From contig JBKDQQ010000084.1 in assembly GCA_046341775.1 (NCBI GenBank), positions 1 to 64,000 of the forward strand: a stretch of 64,000 nt of DNA, read 5' to 3'. Within the stretch, counting starts at the first letter, position 1; each line of letters begins with the position of its first letter. Origin of the DNA: SXXH01 sp041165735. GTDB lineage: Bacteria > Planctomycetota > UBA1135 > GCA-002686595. Below are positions 28,032-35,897 of the stretch, piece after piece. The position numbers were made by a program, and so were the translations under genes. The notes beneath the pieces were generated by a model that ran no database searches, had not been told where the DNA came from, and worked only from the letters and a program-made list of their open reading frames with translations.

Positions 28032-30677
28032 TCAGAACGACAGGTTCATCAAGGAGAAGGAGAACACTTGGCGTCGATCGCCTTCGCCGTCGAGCAGGGG
28101 GAAGCCGAAGTTCAAGGAGATCGGGAAGGGAGTGACCATGCCGAGGCCGAAGCCGGCGGTGGCGCGCGTCTCGTCCCAGTCGAGCTCGAACGCGTCGGGG
28201 TCGAGCTGGCCCCAGTCGGTGAACAACGTGAGGCGGAAGGTCTCGACCTCGCGGTAGGTGCCCGGCTGGACGACCGAGTACAGCGGATGGCGGTACTCGA
28301 AGGTCATGTCCCAGGTGGTCTCGCCACCCAAGGTGTTGTCGCCGTTGTTCGGTCCCACGCCACGGAAGGCGAAGCCGCGCAGGATGCGCGTTCCGCCGAG
28401 CTGGAACCGCTCGGTGTAGGGAGTCTCCTCGGTGTCGCCGTAGGGCGCCGCGACGCCGAGCCCGAAGCCGAGGTGGAAGCTCGGCACGACGTCCATCAGC
28501 TCCGAGCGGCCGAGCTTCCAGTACAAGTCGCCGTCGAAGCGCGAGCGCACGAACTCGAAGTCGCCGCCCAGCGGCCCGTGGATCGTGTTGCGCAGGACGC
28601 CCTTCACGCCCTCGCGCGGATTGAGCGTCACGTCGAGGTCGGTCCACGACGCGTCGAGCGTCAATCCGTACAGCTCGGTCTCCCCGACCTGCTGGTAGAT
28701 CGAGCTCGGCAGCGGCGTGCCTTCCGGGGCGAAGATCCCCGTGGGCGGATAGTCGTCGAGATTGCGCACGTCGAGGCTGGTCGCCACGAGCCCCGCGGCG
28801 ACGTCGAGCTCGCGGCCGAACTCGCGCGCGAAGCGGATGCGCTGCTCGAGGCGCTCCTCGTCGTAGAAGCGGTAGCCGCGCTCGCGGTGGTCGAGGCGCA
28901 GCTCGAGGCTCGTGCGGTCGAAGTGCGTGCGGAAGATGTCGGGCTCGAGGAAGCGGAACGAGTACGCGTCCAGGATCGTGCCCGGCATGTACTCGATCTC
29001 GAGCACCTGCCCCGCGCCGTGGAAGGCCTCCTTGTCGTACAGCTCGCCGAAGGCCGATCCGACGCTCGACGGCAGCGCGGTGATGTCGAAGTTGCGCATC
29101 GAGAGCGAGATGCGCCCGAACAGTCCGTTGTTCGAATCGACCCCGCCCTGCACCTGCAGGTTGACCACGCGCCCCTCGTCGACCTCGAACTCGACGTCGA
29201 CGAAGTCGGGGTTGGGCGTGCTCTTGAAGCCGAAGACCGGATCCTTGTGCGTCAGCGGGGAGAACTCGTCGCTGAACCAACCCGACGAGTAGAGGCGCGA
29301 CAGGCTGCGCCGGATCTCCTTGATGTCGACCACCTCGCCGGGCATGGCGTCGGATGTGCGGCGCAGCACGCGGTCGCGGGTGTGCGTGGCGCCCGCGAAC
29401 AACATCTCGCGGAGCCAGCGCTTGCGTCCCTGCCGCAGCTTGTACACGACGCGCACGGAACCGGATCCGGGGTCGGCCACCACGTCCGGATCGAGCACGC
29501 GGAACGAGTCCTCCCCGAGCGAAGGATGCGCGATGTGGCCGCGCTCGCCGTAGTGGTCGCGCAGCGCCTCCTCGTCCTGCTGGCGACGCGCGCGATCCCA
29601 GGGCCCGCCGGGCTTCGAGGCGCACAGCGCCAGCAGCTCCGCTTCGCCGAAGAGCAACGGCACCTCGACCTCGACGGACTGCCCCGTCACCGCGTCGGGG
29701 CGCTCCTCGACGGCCTTGATCGAGAGGCTCTCGATCGCGTACTGGCGGCCCTCGTCCACCTTGATGTGCACGACCACGGAATCGCGCAGCGGCGAGAACT
29801 CGAGCTTCTCCACGGCGACGACGGCGTCGAGATAGCCGCGGTCGCGGTAGACCTCGCGCATCGCGAGCAGGTCCGCGTCGAGCACCTCCTGCACGAAGGG
29901 CTCGCCGTTCCAGTCGAACAGCCACGGGCCGTCGAGCTTGCGATCGGAGAACTTCGACAGGCCGTCGCGCCAGAACCACATGCCGCGGTCGGGCATGGCC
30001 TCGTTGCCGACGATCACCACGTCGGAGACGTTGAGCTGCGGACCTTCCTTGATCTCGAAGATCACGTCCGCCGCGCCGCCCTCGACTTCGCCTTCGGCCT
30101 CGCCGCGGCGACGGATCTCGATCTCGATCCAGTGGTACCCCTCGCGCCGGTAGCCCTCGAGCAGGCGCTGGCGCACGCGCTCGGCCTGGAAGAGGAACAA
30201 CTCGCCGCGGTCCTCGAGCAGCGCCCACTTCCGCAGCTGTTCCTTGTCGATGGCGTCGTTGCCCACGAAGCGCGGCTCGAGGTCGACGTTCATCTCCGCC
30301 ACGACGAGCACGATCTCCAGCCCGCCCTGCGCCTGCCGCAGGTCGACCGAGGCGCGCACCTTGAAGGCCTCCCACAGGACCTCGACGCCCTTGGAGACGC
30401 GCGCCTCGTCGAAGGGCTGCCCCACCGGCTGCCCCAGCGCCGCGGCCAACTGCTCGGGGCGGTAACGCCGCGCGCCCTCCACCACGATCCCGACGACGGG
30501 CGGCGCGGACTGCGCGGCGCCGCGCGCCTCGCCGGATCGCTCCGGCGCGGTCGCGTCCTGCGCCGCGGCCTGCGCCGCGGCCTGCGCCGCGGCCTGCGTC
30601 GCGTCCTGCGCCGCGGCCGGCGCGCCGGCGAGGGCCAGCACGGCCAGCAGCGCGCGCGCGCGCCATGCTTCACCCAC
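28032..30677 (-). CDS. bamA: Outer membrane protein assembly factor BamA
   Basis: 881 residues from the GTG at 30677, which follows the dnaB stop by 8 nt with GAGGTG overlapping that stop. BamA is the central Omp85 insertase of the outer membrane. Signal peptide (LLAVLALAGAPAAAQ), then a low-complexity Gln/Ala linker (QAAAQAAAQAAAQ), POTRA repeats from about 60 to 480 (GARRYRPEQLAAAL; GYHWIEIEI; RDRGYLDAVVAVE; VDEGRQYAIESLSI; HYGERGHI) and a C-terminal 16-strand barrel of about 400 residues. The conserved loop-6 region is GGTRILRGFAFRGVGP, matching the (V/I)RG(F/Y) motif. The last residue is Phe, the usual beta-signal. A true outer membrane is implied. Confidence 0.95.
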   Translation of the reverse strand: MGEAWRARALLAVLALAGAPAAAQDATQAAAQAAAQAAAQDATAPERSGEARGAAQSAPPVVGIVVEGARRYRPEQLAAALGQPVGQPFDEARVSKGVEVLWEAFKVRASVDLRQAQGGLEIVLVVAEMNVDLEPRFVGNDAIDKEQLRKWALLEDRGELFLFQAERVRQRLLEGYRREGYHWIEIEIRRRGEAEGEVEGGAADVIFEIKEGPQLNVSDVVIVGNEAMPDRGMWFWRDGLSKFSDRKLDGPWLFDWNGEPFVQEVLDADLLAMREVYRDRGYLDAVVAVEKLEFSPLRDSVVVHIKVDEGRQYAIESLSIKAVEERPDAVTGQSVEVEVPLLFGEAELLALCASKPGGPWDRARRQQDEEALRDHYGERGHIAHPSLGEDSFRVLDPDVVADPGSGSVRVVYKLRQGRKRWLREMLFAGATHTRDRVLRRTSDAMPGEVVDIKEIRRSLSRLYSSGWFSDEFSPLTHKDPVFGFKSTPNPDFVDVEFEVDEGRVVNLQVQGGVDSNNGLFGRISLSMRNFDITALPSSVGSAFGELYDKEAFHGAGQVLEIEYMPGTILDAYSFRFLEPDIFRTHFDRTSLELRLDHRERGYRFYDEERLEQRIRFAREFGRELDVAAGLVATSLDVRNLDDYPPTGIFAPEGTPLPSSIYQQVGETELYGLTLDASWTDLDVTLNPREGVKGVLRNTIHGPLGGDFEFVRSRFDGDLYWKLGRSELMDVVPSFHLGFGLGVAAPYGDTEETPYTERFQLGGTRILRGFAFRGVGPNNGDNTLGGETTWDMTFEYRHPLYSVVQPGTYREVETFRLTLFTDWGQLDPDAFELDWDETRATAGFGLGMVTPFPISLNFGFPLLDGEGDRRQVFSFSLMNLSF

Positions 30678-30685
30678 GCGGCACC

Positions 30686-32056
30686 TCAGGCACCGAAGGG
30701 CTCCGCCACGGAGATGGCGCGGTTCTCGAAGCGCATCAACGATCCATTGAAGTTGAGCACGACGTCGCCCGTGGGCCCGTTGCGCTGCTTGGCGCAGATG
30801 ACCTCGGCCAGCCCCTTGTTCTCCGGATTGTCGCGGTTGTAGTACTCGTCGCGGTAGAGGAGCAGCACCACGTCGGCGTCCTGCTCGATGGAGCCGGATT
30901 CGCGCAGGTCCGCCAGCTGCGGACGCTTGTTGTCGCGCGACTCGACGGCGCGCGAAAGCTGCGACAGGGCGATCACCGGCACCTCGAGCTCGCGCGCCAG
31001 CTCCTTCAAGGAGCGCGAAATCTGGCTGATCTCCTGCTGGCGGCTCTCCGCCTTGGGGTGCGTCATCAGTTGCAGGTAGTCGACCACGATCATGTCGAGA
31101 CCGTGCTCGCTCTTGACGCGCTTGGAGCGGCTGCGCATGGTCGACACGGTGATGCCGGGCGTGTCGTCGATGAAGAGCTTCATGCGCCCGAGCTCGCCCG
31201 CGGCGCGCGTCAGCTCGGAGTAGTCCTCGCCGGCCACGCGGCCGGTGCGCAACTTGTGCGCGTCGACGCGCGCGCGCGCGCACAACATGCGTCGCACGAT
31301 CGACTGGTTGCCCATCTCGAGGCTGAAGAACAGCACGCTCGCCTGCCGCCCGAGCCAATCGGGGGCGTGGTCGGGATCCGCGGCGTGGTCCATGCAGTTC
31401 AGGATGAAGGCCGTCTTGCCCATCGAGGGGCGCGCGGCGACCACGATCATCTCGCCCGCGTTGAAGCCGCACAGCAGCTCGTCGAGGTCGTAGAAGCCGC
31501 TCGGCAGGCCGGTCAGCCCCGTGCGATGCGTGCTCGAGTCGATGCGCTTGAAGGCCTCGACCACGGCGCTGCCGACGGAGACGACGGCGCTGGTCGTGCC
31601 GCCCGCGCCGACCTTGAACATGCGCGACTCGGACTCCGACACCAGTTCGCGCACCGCTTCGCCGTCGGGACGCGTCTCGTAGGCCTTGGCGATGATCTCG
31701 CCCGACTCGCGGATCAACCGGCGCAGCAGCGCGGTCTCCTGCACGATCTTGGCGTTGTGGCGCAGGTGCGCCGCCGACGACACGAGGCTGGACAGCTCGG
31801 CCAGGAAGGCCATGCCACCCACCTGCGCCTGCTTGCCGGCGGCGGCGAGTTGCTCGGCGAGCGCCACGAGGTCGATGGCCACGCCGCGCATCGACAACGC
31901 GCACAGCGCCTCGTACACGGCGGAGTGCCGCTGGTCGAACCAATCCTCGGCGGAGAGCTTCTCCATCGCCTCCGGCACGCGATCGGGCTCGGCCAGCAGG
32001 GCCGCGAGGACCGCGCGTTCGGCGTCGAGGTTGTGCGGAGGGACGCGGTTCGTCAT
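30686..32056 (-). CDS. dnaB: Replicative DNA helicase DnaB
   Basis: 456 residues, chosen to begin at MTNRVPPHNLDAE, where DnaB proteins start; an in-frame ATG 57 nt upstream adds residues unlike the family. It unwinds DNA at the replication fork as a hexamer. The N-terminal helical domain (AERAVLAALL) is followed by a RecA-like ATPase with Walker A ARPSMGKTA, Walker B MIVVDYLQLM and the arginine-finger region KRPQLADLRESGSIEQDAD. It lies downstream of rplI, the classic rpsF-rpsR-rplI-dnaB order, but with a hairpin in the gap and a -10-like TATCCT just before it, so it may have its own promoter. Confidence 0.97.
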   Translation of the reverse strand: MTNRVPPHNLDAERAVLAALLAEPDRVPEAMEKLSAEDWFDQRHSAVYEALCALSMRGVAIDLVALAEQLAAAGKQAQVGGMAFLAELSSLVSSAAHLRHNAKIVQETALLRRLIRESGEIIAKAYETRPDGEAVRELVSESESRMFKVGAGGTTSAVVSVGSAVVEAFKRIDSSTHRTGLTGLPSGFYDLDELLCGFNAGEMIVVAARPSMGKTAFILNCMDHAADPDHAPDWLGRQASVLFFSLEMGNQSIVRRMLCARARVDAHKLRTGRVAGEDYSELTRAAGELGRMKLFIDDTPGITVSTMRSRSKRVKSEHGLDMIVVDYLQLMTHPKAESRQQEISQISRSLKELARELEVPVIALSQLSRAVESRDNKRPQLADLRESGSIEQDADVVLLLYRDEYYNRDNPENKGLAEVICAKQRNGPTGDVVLNFNGSLMRFENRAISVAEPFGA

Positions 32057-32068
32057 GGCTCGGTGCGC

Positions 32069-32074
32069 AGGATA
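32069..32074 (-). promoter_or_regulatory. -10-like TATCCT before dnaB
   Basis: TATCCT on the minus strand, 12 nt before the dnaB ATG. It would give a very short leader. The preceding hairpin (32128-32160) isolates dnaB from rplI, so an own promoter is plausible. Confidence 0.35.
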
Positions 32075-32127
32075 CGCAGCACCGGGTCCGATGGCGAGGA
32101 TGGCGGTCCACATCGCCCGGGACGCGC

Positions 32128-32160
32128 GCGGGCCGCGGCGGATGGTCCGCCGCGGCCCGC
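32128..32160 (-). terminator. Terminator-like hairpin between rplI and dnaB
   Basis: A perfect 15-bp stem (GCGGGCCGCGGCGGA with TCCGCCGCGGCCCGC) closed by TGG, with no U-tract. It lies about 75 nt after the rplI stop and could terminate or attenuate the ribosomal protein operon before dnaB. Confidence 0.65.
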
Positions 32161-32181
32161 ACTTGCGATTTCCGGACTCTT

Positions 32182-32229
32182 GGCCCGAAGAGGAGCGGGC
32201 CCGAAGAGGAGCGGGCCCGACGAGGAGCG
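32182..32229. repeat. Three tandem 16-bp repeats after rplI
   Basis: GGCCCGA(A/C)GAGGAGCG repeats three times with a 16-bp period, directly downstream of the rplI stop and before the hairpin. Function unknown. Confidence 0.75.
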
Positions 32230-32233
32230 CGTC

Positions 32234-32695
32234 TCAGGAGGCGGCGGCCTCGACGACCACCTCGATCGTGGCTTCCATGTCGCCGTGGACGTGGATGCGC
32301 ACCGAGTGGGTGCCGACGGACTTGATGGGCGCCTCGAGGCGCACATCCTTCTCCTCCACCTTGCGGCCCTGCTTCTGCAGCAGCTCCGCGATCTGGCCGG
32401 CGTTGACCGAGCCGTACAGGTGTCCGCCCTCGTCGGCGCGCTCGGTCGTCTTGACCGTGGCGCCCTGCAAGGCGGCGACGCGCGCGGCGAGGTCGGCCGC
32501 GCGGGCCGCCTCCTCCGCGTCCAGGCGCGCGCGACGGCGGGCCATCACGCGCTTGTTGTCCTCGTTGGCCTCCACCGCGAGCTTGCGCGGCAGGAGGAAG
32601 TTGCGGGCGTAGCCCGGCGACACCTTGACGATGTCCCCGACCTTGCCGACGTTCACGACCGACTCCCGCAGGAGCACTTCGACGTTACGTGCCAT
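32234..32695 (-). CDS. rplI: 50S ribosomal protein L9
   Basis: 153 residues from the ATG before ARNVEVLLRESVVNVGKVGD, preceded by AAGGAG. L9 binds 23S rRNA at the base of the L1 stalk. The N-terminal domain has VGDIVKVSPGYARNFLLPRKLA, the L9 signature; a long connecting helix (rich in Arg, Ala and Glu) and the C-terminal domain (HLYGSVNAGQIAELLQKQG) follow. Length is typical. Third gene of the rpsF-rpsR-rplI unit. Confidence 0.97.
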   Translation of the reverse strand: MARNVEVLLRESVVNVGKVGDIVKVSPGYARNFLLPRKLAVEANEDNKRVMARRRARLDAEEAARAADLAARVAALQGATVKTTERADEGGHLYGSVNAGQIAELLQKQGRKVEEKDVRLEAPIKSVGTHSVRIHVHGDMEATIEVVVEAAAS

Positions 32696-32714
32696 GGTGC
32701 TTGTCTCCTTCCGT

Positions 32715-32936
32715 TCAGCCCACGAAGGGCAGGAGCGCCATGTGGCGGGCGCGCTTGATGGCCAGCTTGAGCGCCTTCTGGCACTGCGTGCAGTATCCCG
32801 AGCGCTTGCGCGACACGATCTGCCCGTGGGCCGAGAGGAACTTCTTGATGTGCTCGACGTCCTTGTAGTCGGGCATGTGGTCTTCGCAGTACTTGCCCGA
32901 GATCGGCGGGGCCGGGGCGCGGCGTTGTTGTGCCAT
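32715..32936 (-). CDS. rpsR: 30S ribosomal protein S18
   Basis: 73 residues. S18 pairs with S6 on the platform of the small subunit. YKDVEHIKKFLSAHGQIVSRKRSGYC followed by QKALKLAIKRARHMALLPF contains the S18 signature (about residues 23-70; the text is interrupted at the CTQC motif). Two Cys pairs (C17; C49, C52) could support zinc binding, as in C+ type S18 proteins. It lies 19 nt after rpsF and 19 nt before rplI. There is no ssb gene between rpsF and rpsR, unlike many bacteria. Confidence 0.96.
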   Translation of the reverse strand: MAQQRRAPAPPISGKYCEDHMPDYKDVEHIKKFLSAHGQIVSRKRSGYCTQCQKALKLAIKRARHMALLPFVG

Positions 32937-32955
32937 GTGCTTCTTGCTCCGTTGA

Positions 32956-33420
32956 TCAGCCCTTCGAGGGCAGGTCGATGTCGTTCAGGTCGGGAACCAT
33001 GATCTCGTCGGCGGGGGCCGCCTCGGCGACCGGCTCCTCCTCCTCGACCATGTCGTCCGGCGGCGGGGCCGGCACCACGAAGTCCGCGCTGTCCTCGGCG
33101 GCGGCGAGCTCGTGCTCCTTGGCGGGCACCTCCTCGACGCGCAGGATCAGGCTGCGCAGCACCTTCTCGTTGAGTTCCCAGTCGCGGCGGATGTCCGCCA
33201 TGGTCTCCTTCTCGAGCGAGAAGTAGCACAGCACGAAGGTGCCGCGGTTGCGGCCCTTCACCGGGTAGGCCAGCTTCTTCTCGTCGAAGCGCCGGCAGGT
33301 GAGGACGGTCGCGCCATGCTTCGCCAGCGTGTCCGTCACGGCCGCCTTGGCCTTCTTCCAGTCCTCCCGCACCAAGGCGTTGTCCAGGAGCACCATCGAT
33401 TCGTATGTCTTGGTCTTCAT
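32956..33420 (-). CDS. rpsF: 30S ribosomal protein S6
   Basis: 154 residues from the ATG before KTKTYESMVLLDNALVRED, with AAGGA 4 nt upstream. A GTG at 33462, with GGGAG at good spacing, would add 14 residues; homology favours the ATG. The ferredoxin-like S6 core ends near residue 100 (PVKGRNRGTFVLCYFSLE). The remaining 50 residues are an acidic, Pro-rich tail (PPPDDMVEEEEPVAEAAPADE), longer than in most S6 proteins, though acidic S6 tails are known (E. coli adds glutamates there). Starts 54 nt after pth. Confidence 0.93.
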   Translation of the reverse strand: MKTKTYESMVLLDNALVREDWKKAKAAVTDTLAKHGATVLTCRRFDEKKLAYPVKGRNRGTFVLCYFSLEKETMADIRRDWELNEKVLRSLILRVEEVPAKEHELAAAEDSADFVVPAPPPDDMVEEEEPVAEAAPADEIMVPDLNDIDLPSKG

Positions 33421-33474
33421 CAGGTCCTTCTTCTCCTCTTGGGCCGGTGCGGAGGCTTCCACGCGAAAGCTCCC

Positions 33475-34059
33475 TCAGTTCCAGCGGCTGTGGAACCGCG
33501 TCATGACGCGCTCCAGCGGCTCCCCGTCGAGCCACGCTTCGATGGCCTCGCTCGCTTCCACGATCGAGATCTCCACCTCCGCGCGTTCGCGCTCGGAGAA
33601 CCGCGCGAGCACATGGCGCGCCGCGTCGGTCGGGGGCGGCCCGATCCCCACGCGCAGGCGCGGGAAGCGGTCGGTCCCCAGTCCAGTGACGATGGAACGC
33701 ATGCCGTTGTGCGTGCCGGGCCCGCCGTGCGCGCGGATGCGCAGCTTCCCGAGGTCGAGGTCGAAGTCGTCGTAGACGACCATGACCGACTCGCTCGGCA
33801 AGCCGCCGTGCCGCAGCAGGGCGGAGACGGCCTCGCCCGAAAGGTTCATCCAGGTCGTCGGCTTGGCGAGCAGCGCTTGCTTGCGCAGGCACCACTCGAA
33901 GCACTTCTTCCCGGCGTACCCTTCCAGTCGGGACGCGCTCGCAAAGATCGCTCCGCACCTCGCGGCCAGCTTGTCGAGCACCTGGAAGCCGACGTTGTGC
34001 CGAGTCCAGTCGTACTCGGGACCGGGATTGCCCAGTCCGACCACGATGCGCTCGATCAC
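33475..34059 (-). CDS. pth: Peptidyl-tRNA hydrolase
   Basis: 194 residues from the GTG at 34059, with GGAGG 8 nt upstream; a second GTG directly before it and a much longer in-frame extension are less likely. Pth releases peptides from prematurely dissociated peptidyl-tRNA. Conserved motifs: VGLGNPGPEYDWTRHNVGF with the catalytic His, KPTTWMNLSGEAV, VVYDDFDLDLGKLR and GTHNGMRSI. Length matches the family. A -10-like TATCAT lies at 34117-34122 on the minus strand, about 50 nt upstream, so pth and the ribosomal genes behind it may have their own promoter. Confidence 0.95.
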   Translation of the reverse strand: MIERIVVGLGNPGPEYDWTRHNVGFQVLDKLAARCGAIFASASRLEGYAGKKCFEWCLRKQALLAKPTTWMNLSGEAVSALLRHGGLPSESVMVVYDDFDLDLGKLRIRAHGGPGTHNGMRSIVTGLGTDRFPRLRVGIGPPPTDAARHVLARFSERERAEVEISIVEASEAIEAWLDGEPLERVMTRFHSRWN

Positions 34060-34252
34060 CACGCCTGCCTCCGGTCGCCTTCCCAAAGCTGTGCCCTTGG
34101 GCACGAAGGGGCGAAGATGATAGCGAGCGCGCGGCTCGGCGGGGAGTTCACCCCGCGCGAACCGCGCGCAAATCGTTTCCGGATCGGAGATTGCGAACAT
34201 CGCCCACCTGCGCCCCCGGCGCGAGCCGCGGGCGGGAGGGCGCGAGGCCGCA

Positions 34253-34861
34253 TCAAGCGCCCGGCTTGGCCTCGGCGGCCGGAGCAGCCGCGTCGGCGGC
34301 CGGGGCGGCGGGCTTCTCCTCGACGGCGCCCACGACGACGGCGATCTTCTGCTCCGCCCCGACGAGGATCTCGACGCCCTTCGGCGCCTTGAGGTCCTTG
34401 CCGAGGATCGCGCCGCCGAGCTCGAGGCTGGCGACCGGCACTTCGATGCTGTCGGGGATGTCGAGCGGCAAGCAGCGCACGGTGACCGCGGTCAGGATGT
34501 GGTTCAGGATGCCGCCCTTCGGCTGGCCGACGAACACGAGTTCGACTTCCGACTCGGTGGCGACGTCGCGCTGCACGCGCTTGAAGTCGACGTGGATGAT
34601 CTTCTCGCCGAAGACGTCCCACGCGAGTTCGCGCACGACGGCGAGCGTCTTCGTGCCTCCGCAGTCGAGCTCGTAGAGGTGCGCGTGGCGGCGGCGCGCG
34701 GTCAGGAACTCGTGCTCGTCGATGGAGATGTCGGCGCGGGCTTCCTGGCCGACCGCGCCGAGCGCGCACGGGATCTTGCCGTTCGCGCGCAGGTTGCGGG
34801 AGTGGCGCGTGCCGACCTTGGCGCGCGTCTCGGCCTTCAGGGGTGCGATTTCCTTGCTCAT
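34253..34861 (-). CDS. rplY: 50S ribosomal protein L25 / CTC type
   Basis: 202 residues, from the ATG before SKEIAPLKAETRAKVGTR, preceded by GAGGAAA. The long (CTC/TL5) form of L25 binds 5S rRNA. The N-terminal L25 domain has TRHSRNLRANGKIPCALGA and FGEKIIHVDFKRVQ; the C-terminal domain (about 95-180) has PKGGILNHILTAVTVRCLP and IPVASLELG-like sequence. The last 25 residues are Ala/Pro-rich (KPAAPAADAAAPAAEAKPGA). The prs-rplY-pth order is common in bacteria. A longer in-frame upstream frame overlaps prs and lacks support. Confidence 0.95.
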   Translation of the reverse strand: MSKEIAPLKAETRAKVGTRHSRNLRANGKIPCALGAVGQEARADISIDEHEFLTARRRHAHLYELDCGGTKTLAVVRELAWDVFGEKIIHVDFKRVQRDVATESEVELVFVGQPKGGILNHILTAVTVRCLPLDIPDSIEVPVASLELGGAILGKDLKAPKGVEILVGAEQKIAVVVGAVEEKPAAPAADAAAPAAEAKPGA

Positions 34862-34938
34862 GTCGTCTTTCCTCGCCCGGATGGTTCTGTCGTCCGTCCC
34901 TCGAGCGGACCGATCGGGCGTCTGCCTTTCTGCTTGGT

Positions 34939-35892
34939 TCAGGGTTCCAGGACGAGGGAGCTCACCGATTCGTTGCGGTGGATGTTGGCGATGGCGCGCG
35001 CGAGCAGCGGCGCCACCGTCACGATCTCGATCTTCGCCGGAAGCTTCTGCTTCTGGGGCACCGAGTCGGTGATCAGGATCTTGTCGACCGGAGCGGCCTC
35101 GAGTCGCTCGACGGCCGGCCCGCACAGGACGCCGTGCGTGGCGGCGATGCAGATCGTCTTCGCGCCGTGGTCGCGCACGATGCGCGCCGCCTCGGAGATC
35201 GATCCGCCGGTGGAGATCATGTCGTCGACGATCAGGACGTTCCTGCCTTCGACCTCGCCGATGACGTGTTCGACGGCGATCTGCGAGCCGCTGATGCGGC
35301 GCTTGTCGACGATGGCGAGGTCGGCGTTGTCCAGCGACTTGGCGTAGGCGCGGGCCATCTTGATGCCGCCCACGTCGGGACTGACGACCATCGGGTGCTC
35401 GAGACCCACGCGGCGCACCGCCTCGAGCAGCGGCGGCTTGGCGTAGAGGTGGTCGACGGGGATGTCGAAGAAGCCCTGGATCTGCGCGGCGTGCATGTCG
35501 AGCGCCAGCACGCGATCCGCGCCCGCCCCCACCAGGGTGTTCGCCACGACCTTGGCGCTGATGGGCACGCGGCCCTCGTCCTTCCTGTCCTTGCGCGCGT
35601 AGCCGTAGTACGGCATCACGGCCGTGACGCGGCCGGCGGAGGCGCGGCGCAGCGAATCGAGGAGCAGCAGCAGCTCGACCCAGTTCTCCTGCACGGGCGG
35701 GCAGGTGGGCTGCAGCACGAAGCAGTCCGTGCCGCGCAGGTCGTCCATGATCTTGATGTCGATCTCGCCGTCGGGGAACCGGCCGACATGGGCCTTGGCG
35801 AGCGGGATCGAGAGGTGCGAGGAGATGCCCTGCGCCAGCGCCGCGTGCGCCGTGCCGGTGATGAGCGTGATCTTGTCGCTGTAGATCGACAT
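34939..35892 (-). CDS. prs: Ribose-phosphate pyrophosphokinase
   Basis: 317 residues. It makes PRPP from ribose 5-phosphate and ATP for nucleotide, His, Trp and NAD synthesis, thus feeding the same NAD pathway as nadB. Conserved parts: GRFPDGEIDIKI, YYGYARKDRKDEGRVPISAK (ATP-binding flexible region), LALDMHAAQIQGFFDIPVDH and the PRPP loop VLIVDDMISTGGSI. Length is normal for class I enzymes. It begins 5 nt after glmU and probably shares its transcript. Confidence 0.97.
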   Translation of the reverse strand: MSIYSDKITLITGTAHAALAQGISSHLSIPLAKAHVGRFPDGEIDIKIMDDLRGTDCFVLQPTCPPVQENWVELLLLLDSLRRASAGRVTAVMPYYGYARKDRKDEGRVPISAKVVANTLVGAGADRVLALDMHAAQIQGFFDIPVDHLYAKPPLLEAVRRVGLEHPMVVSPDVGGIKMARAYAKSLDNADLAIVDKRRISGSQIAVEHVIGEVEGRNVLIVDDMISTGGSISEAARIVRDHGAKTICIAATHGVLCGPAVERLEAAPVDKILITDSVPQKQKLPAKIEIVTVAPLLARAIANIHRNESVSSLVLEP

Positions 35893-35897
35893 GGTCC

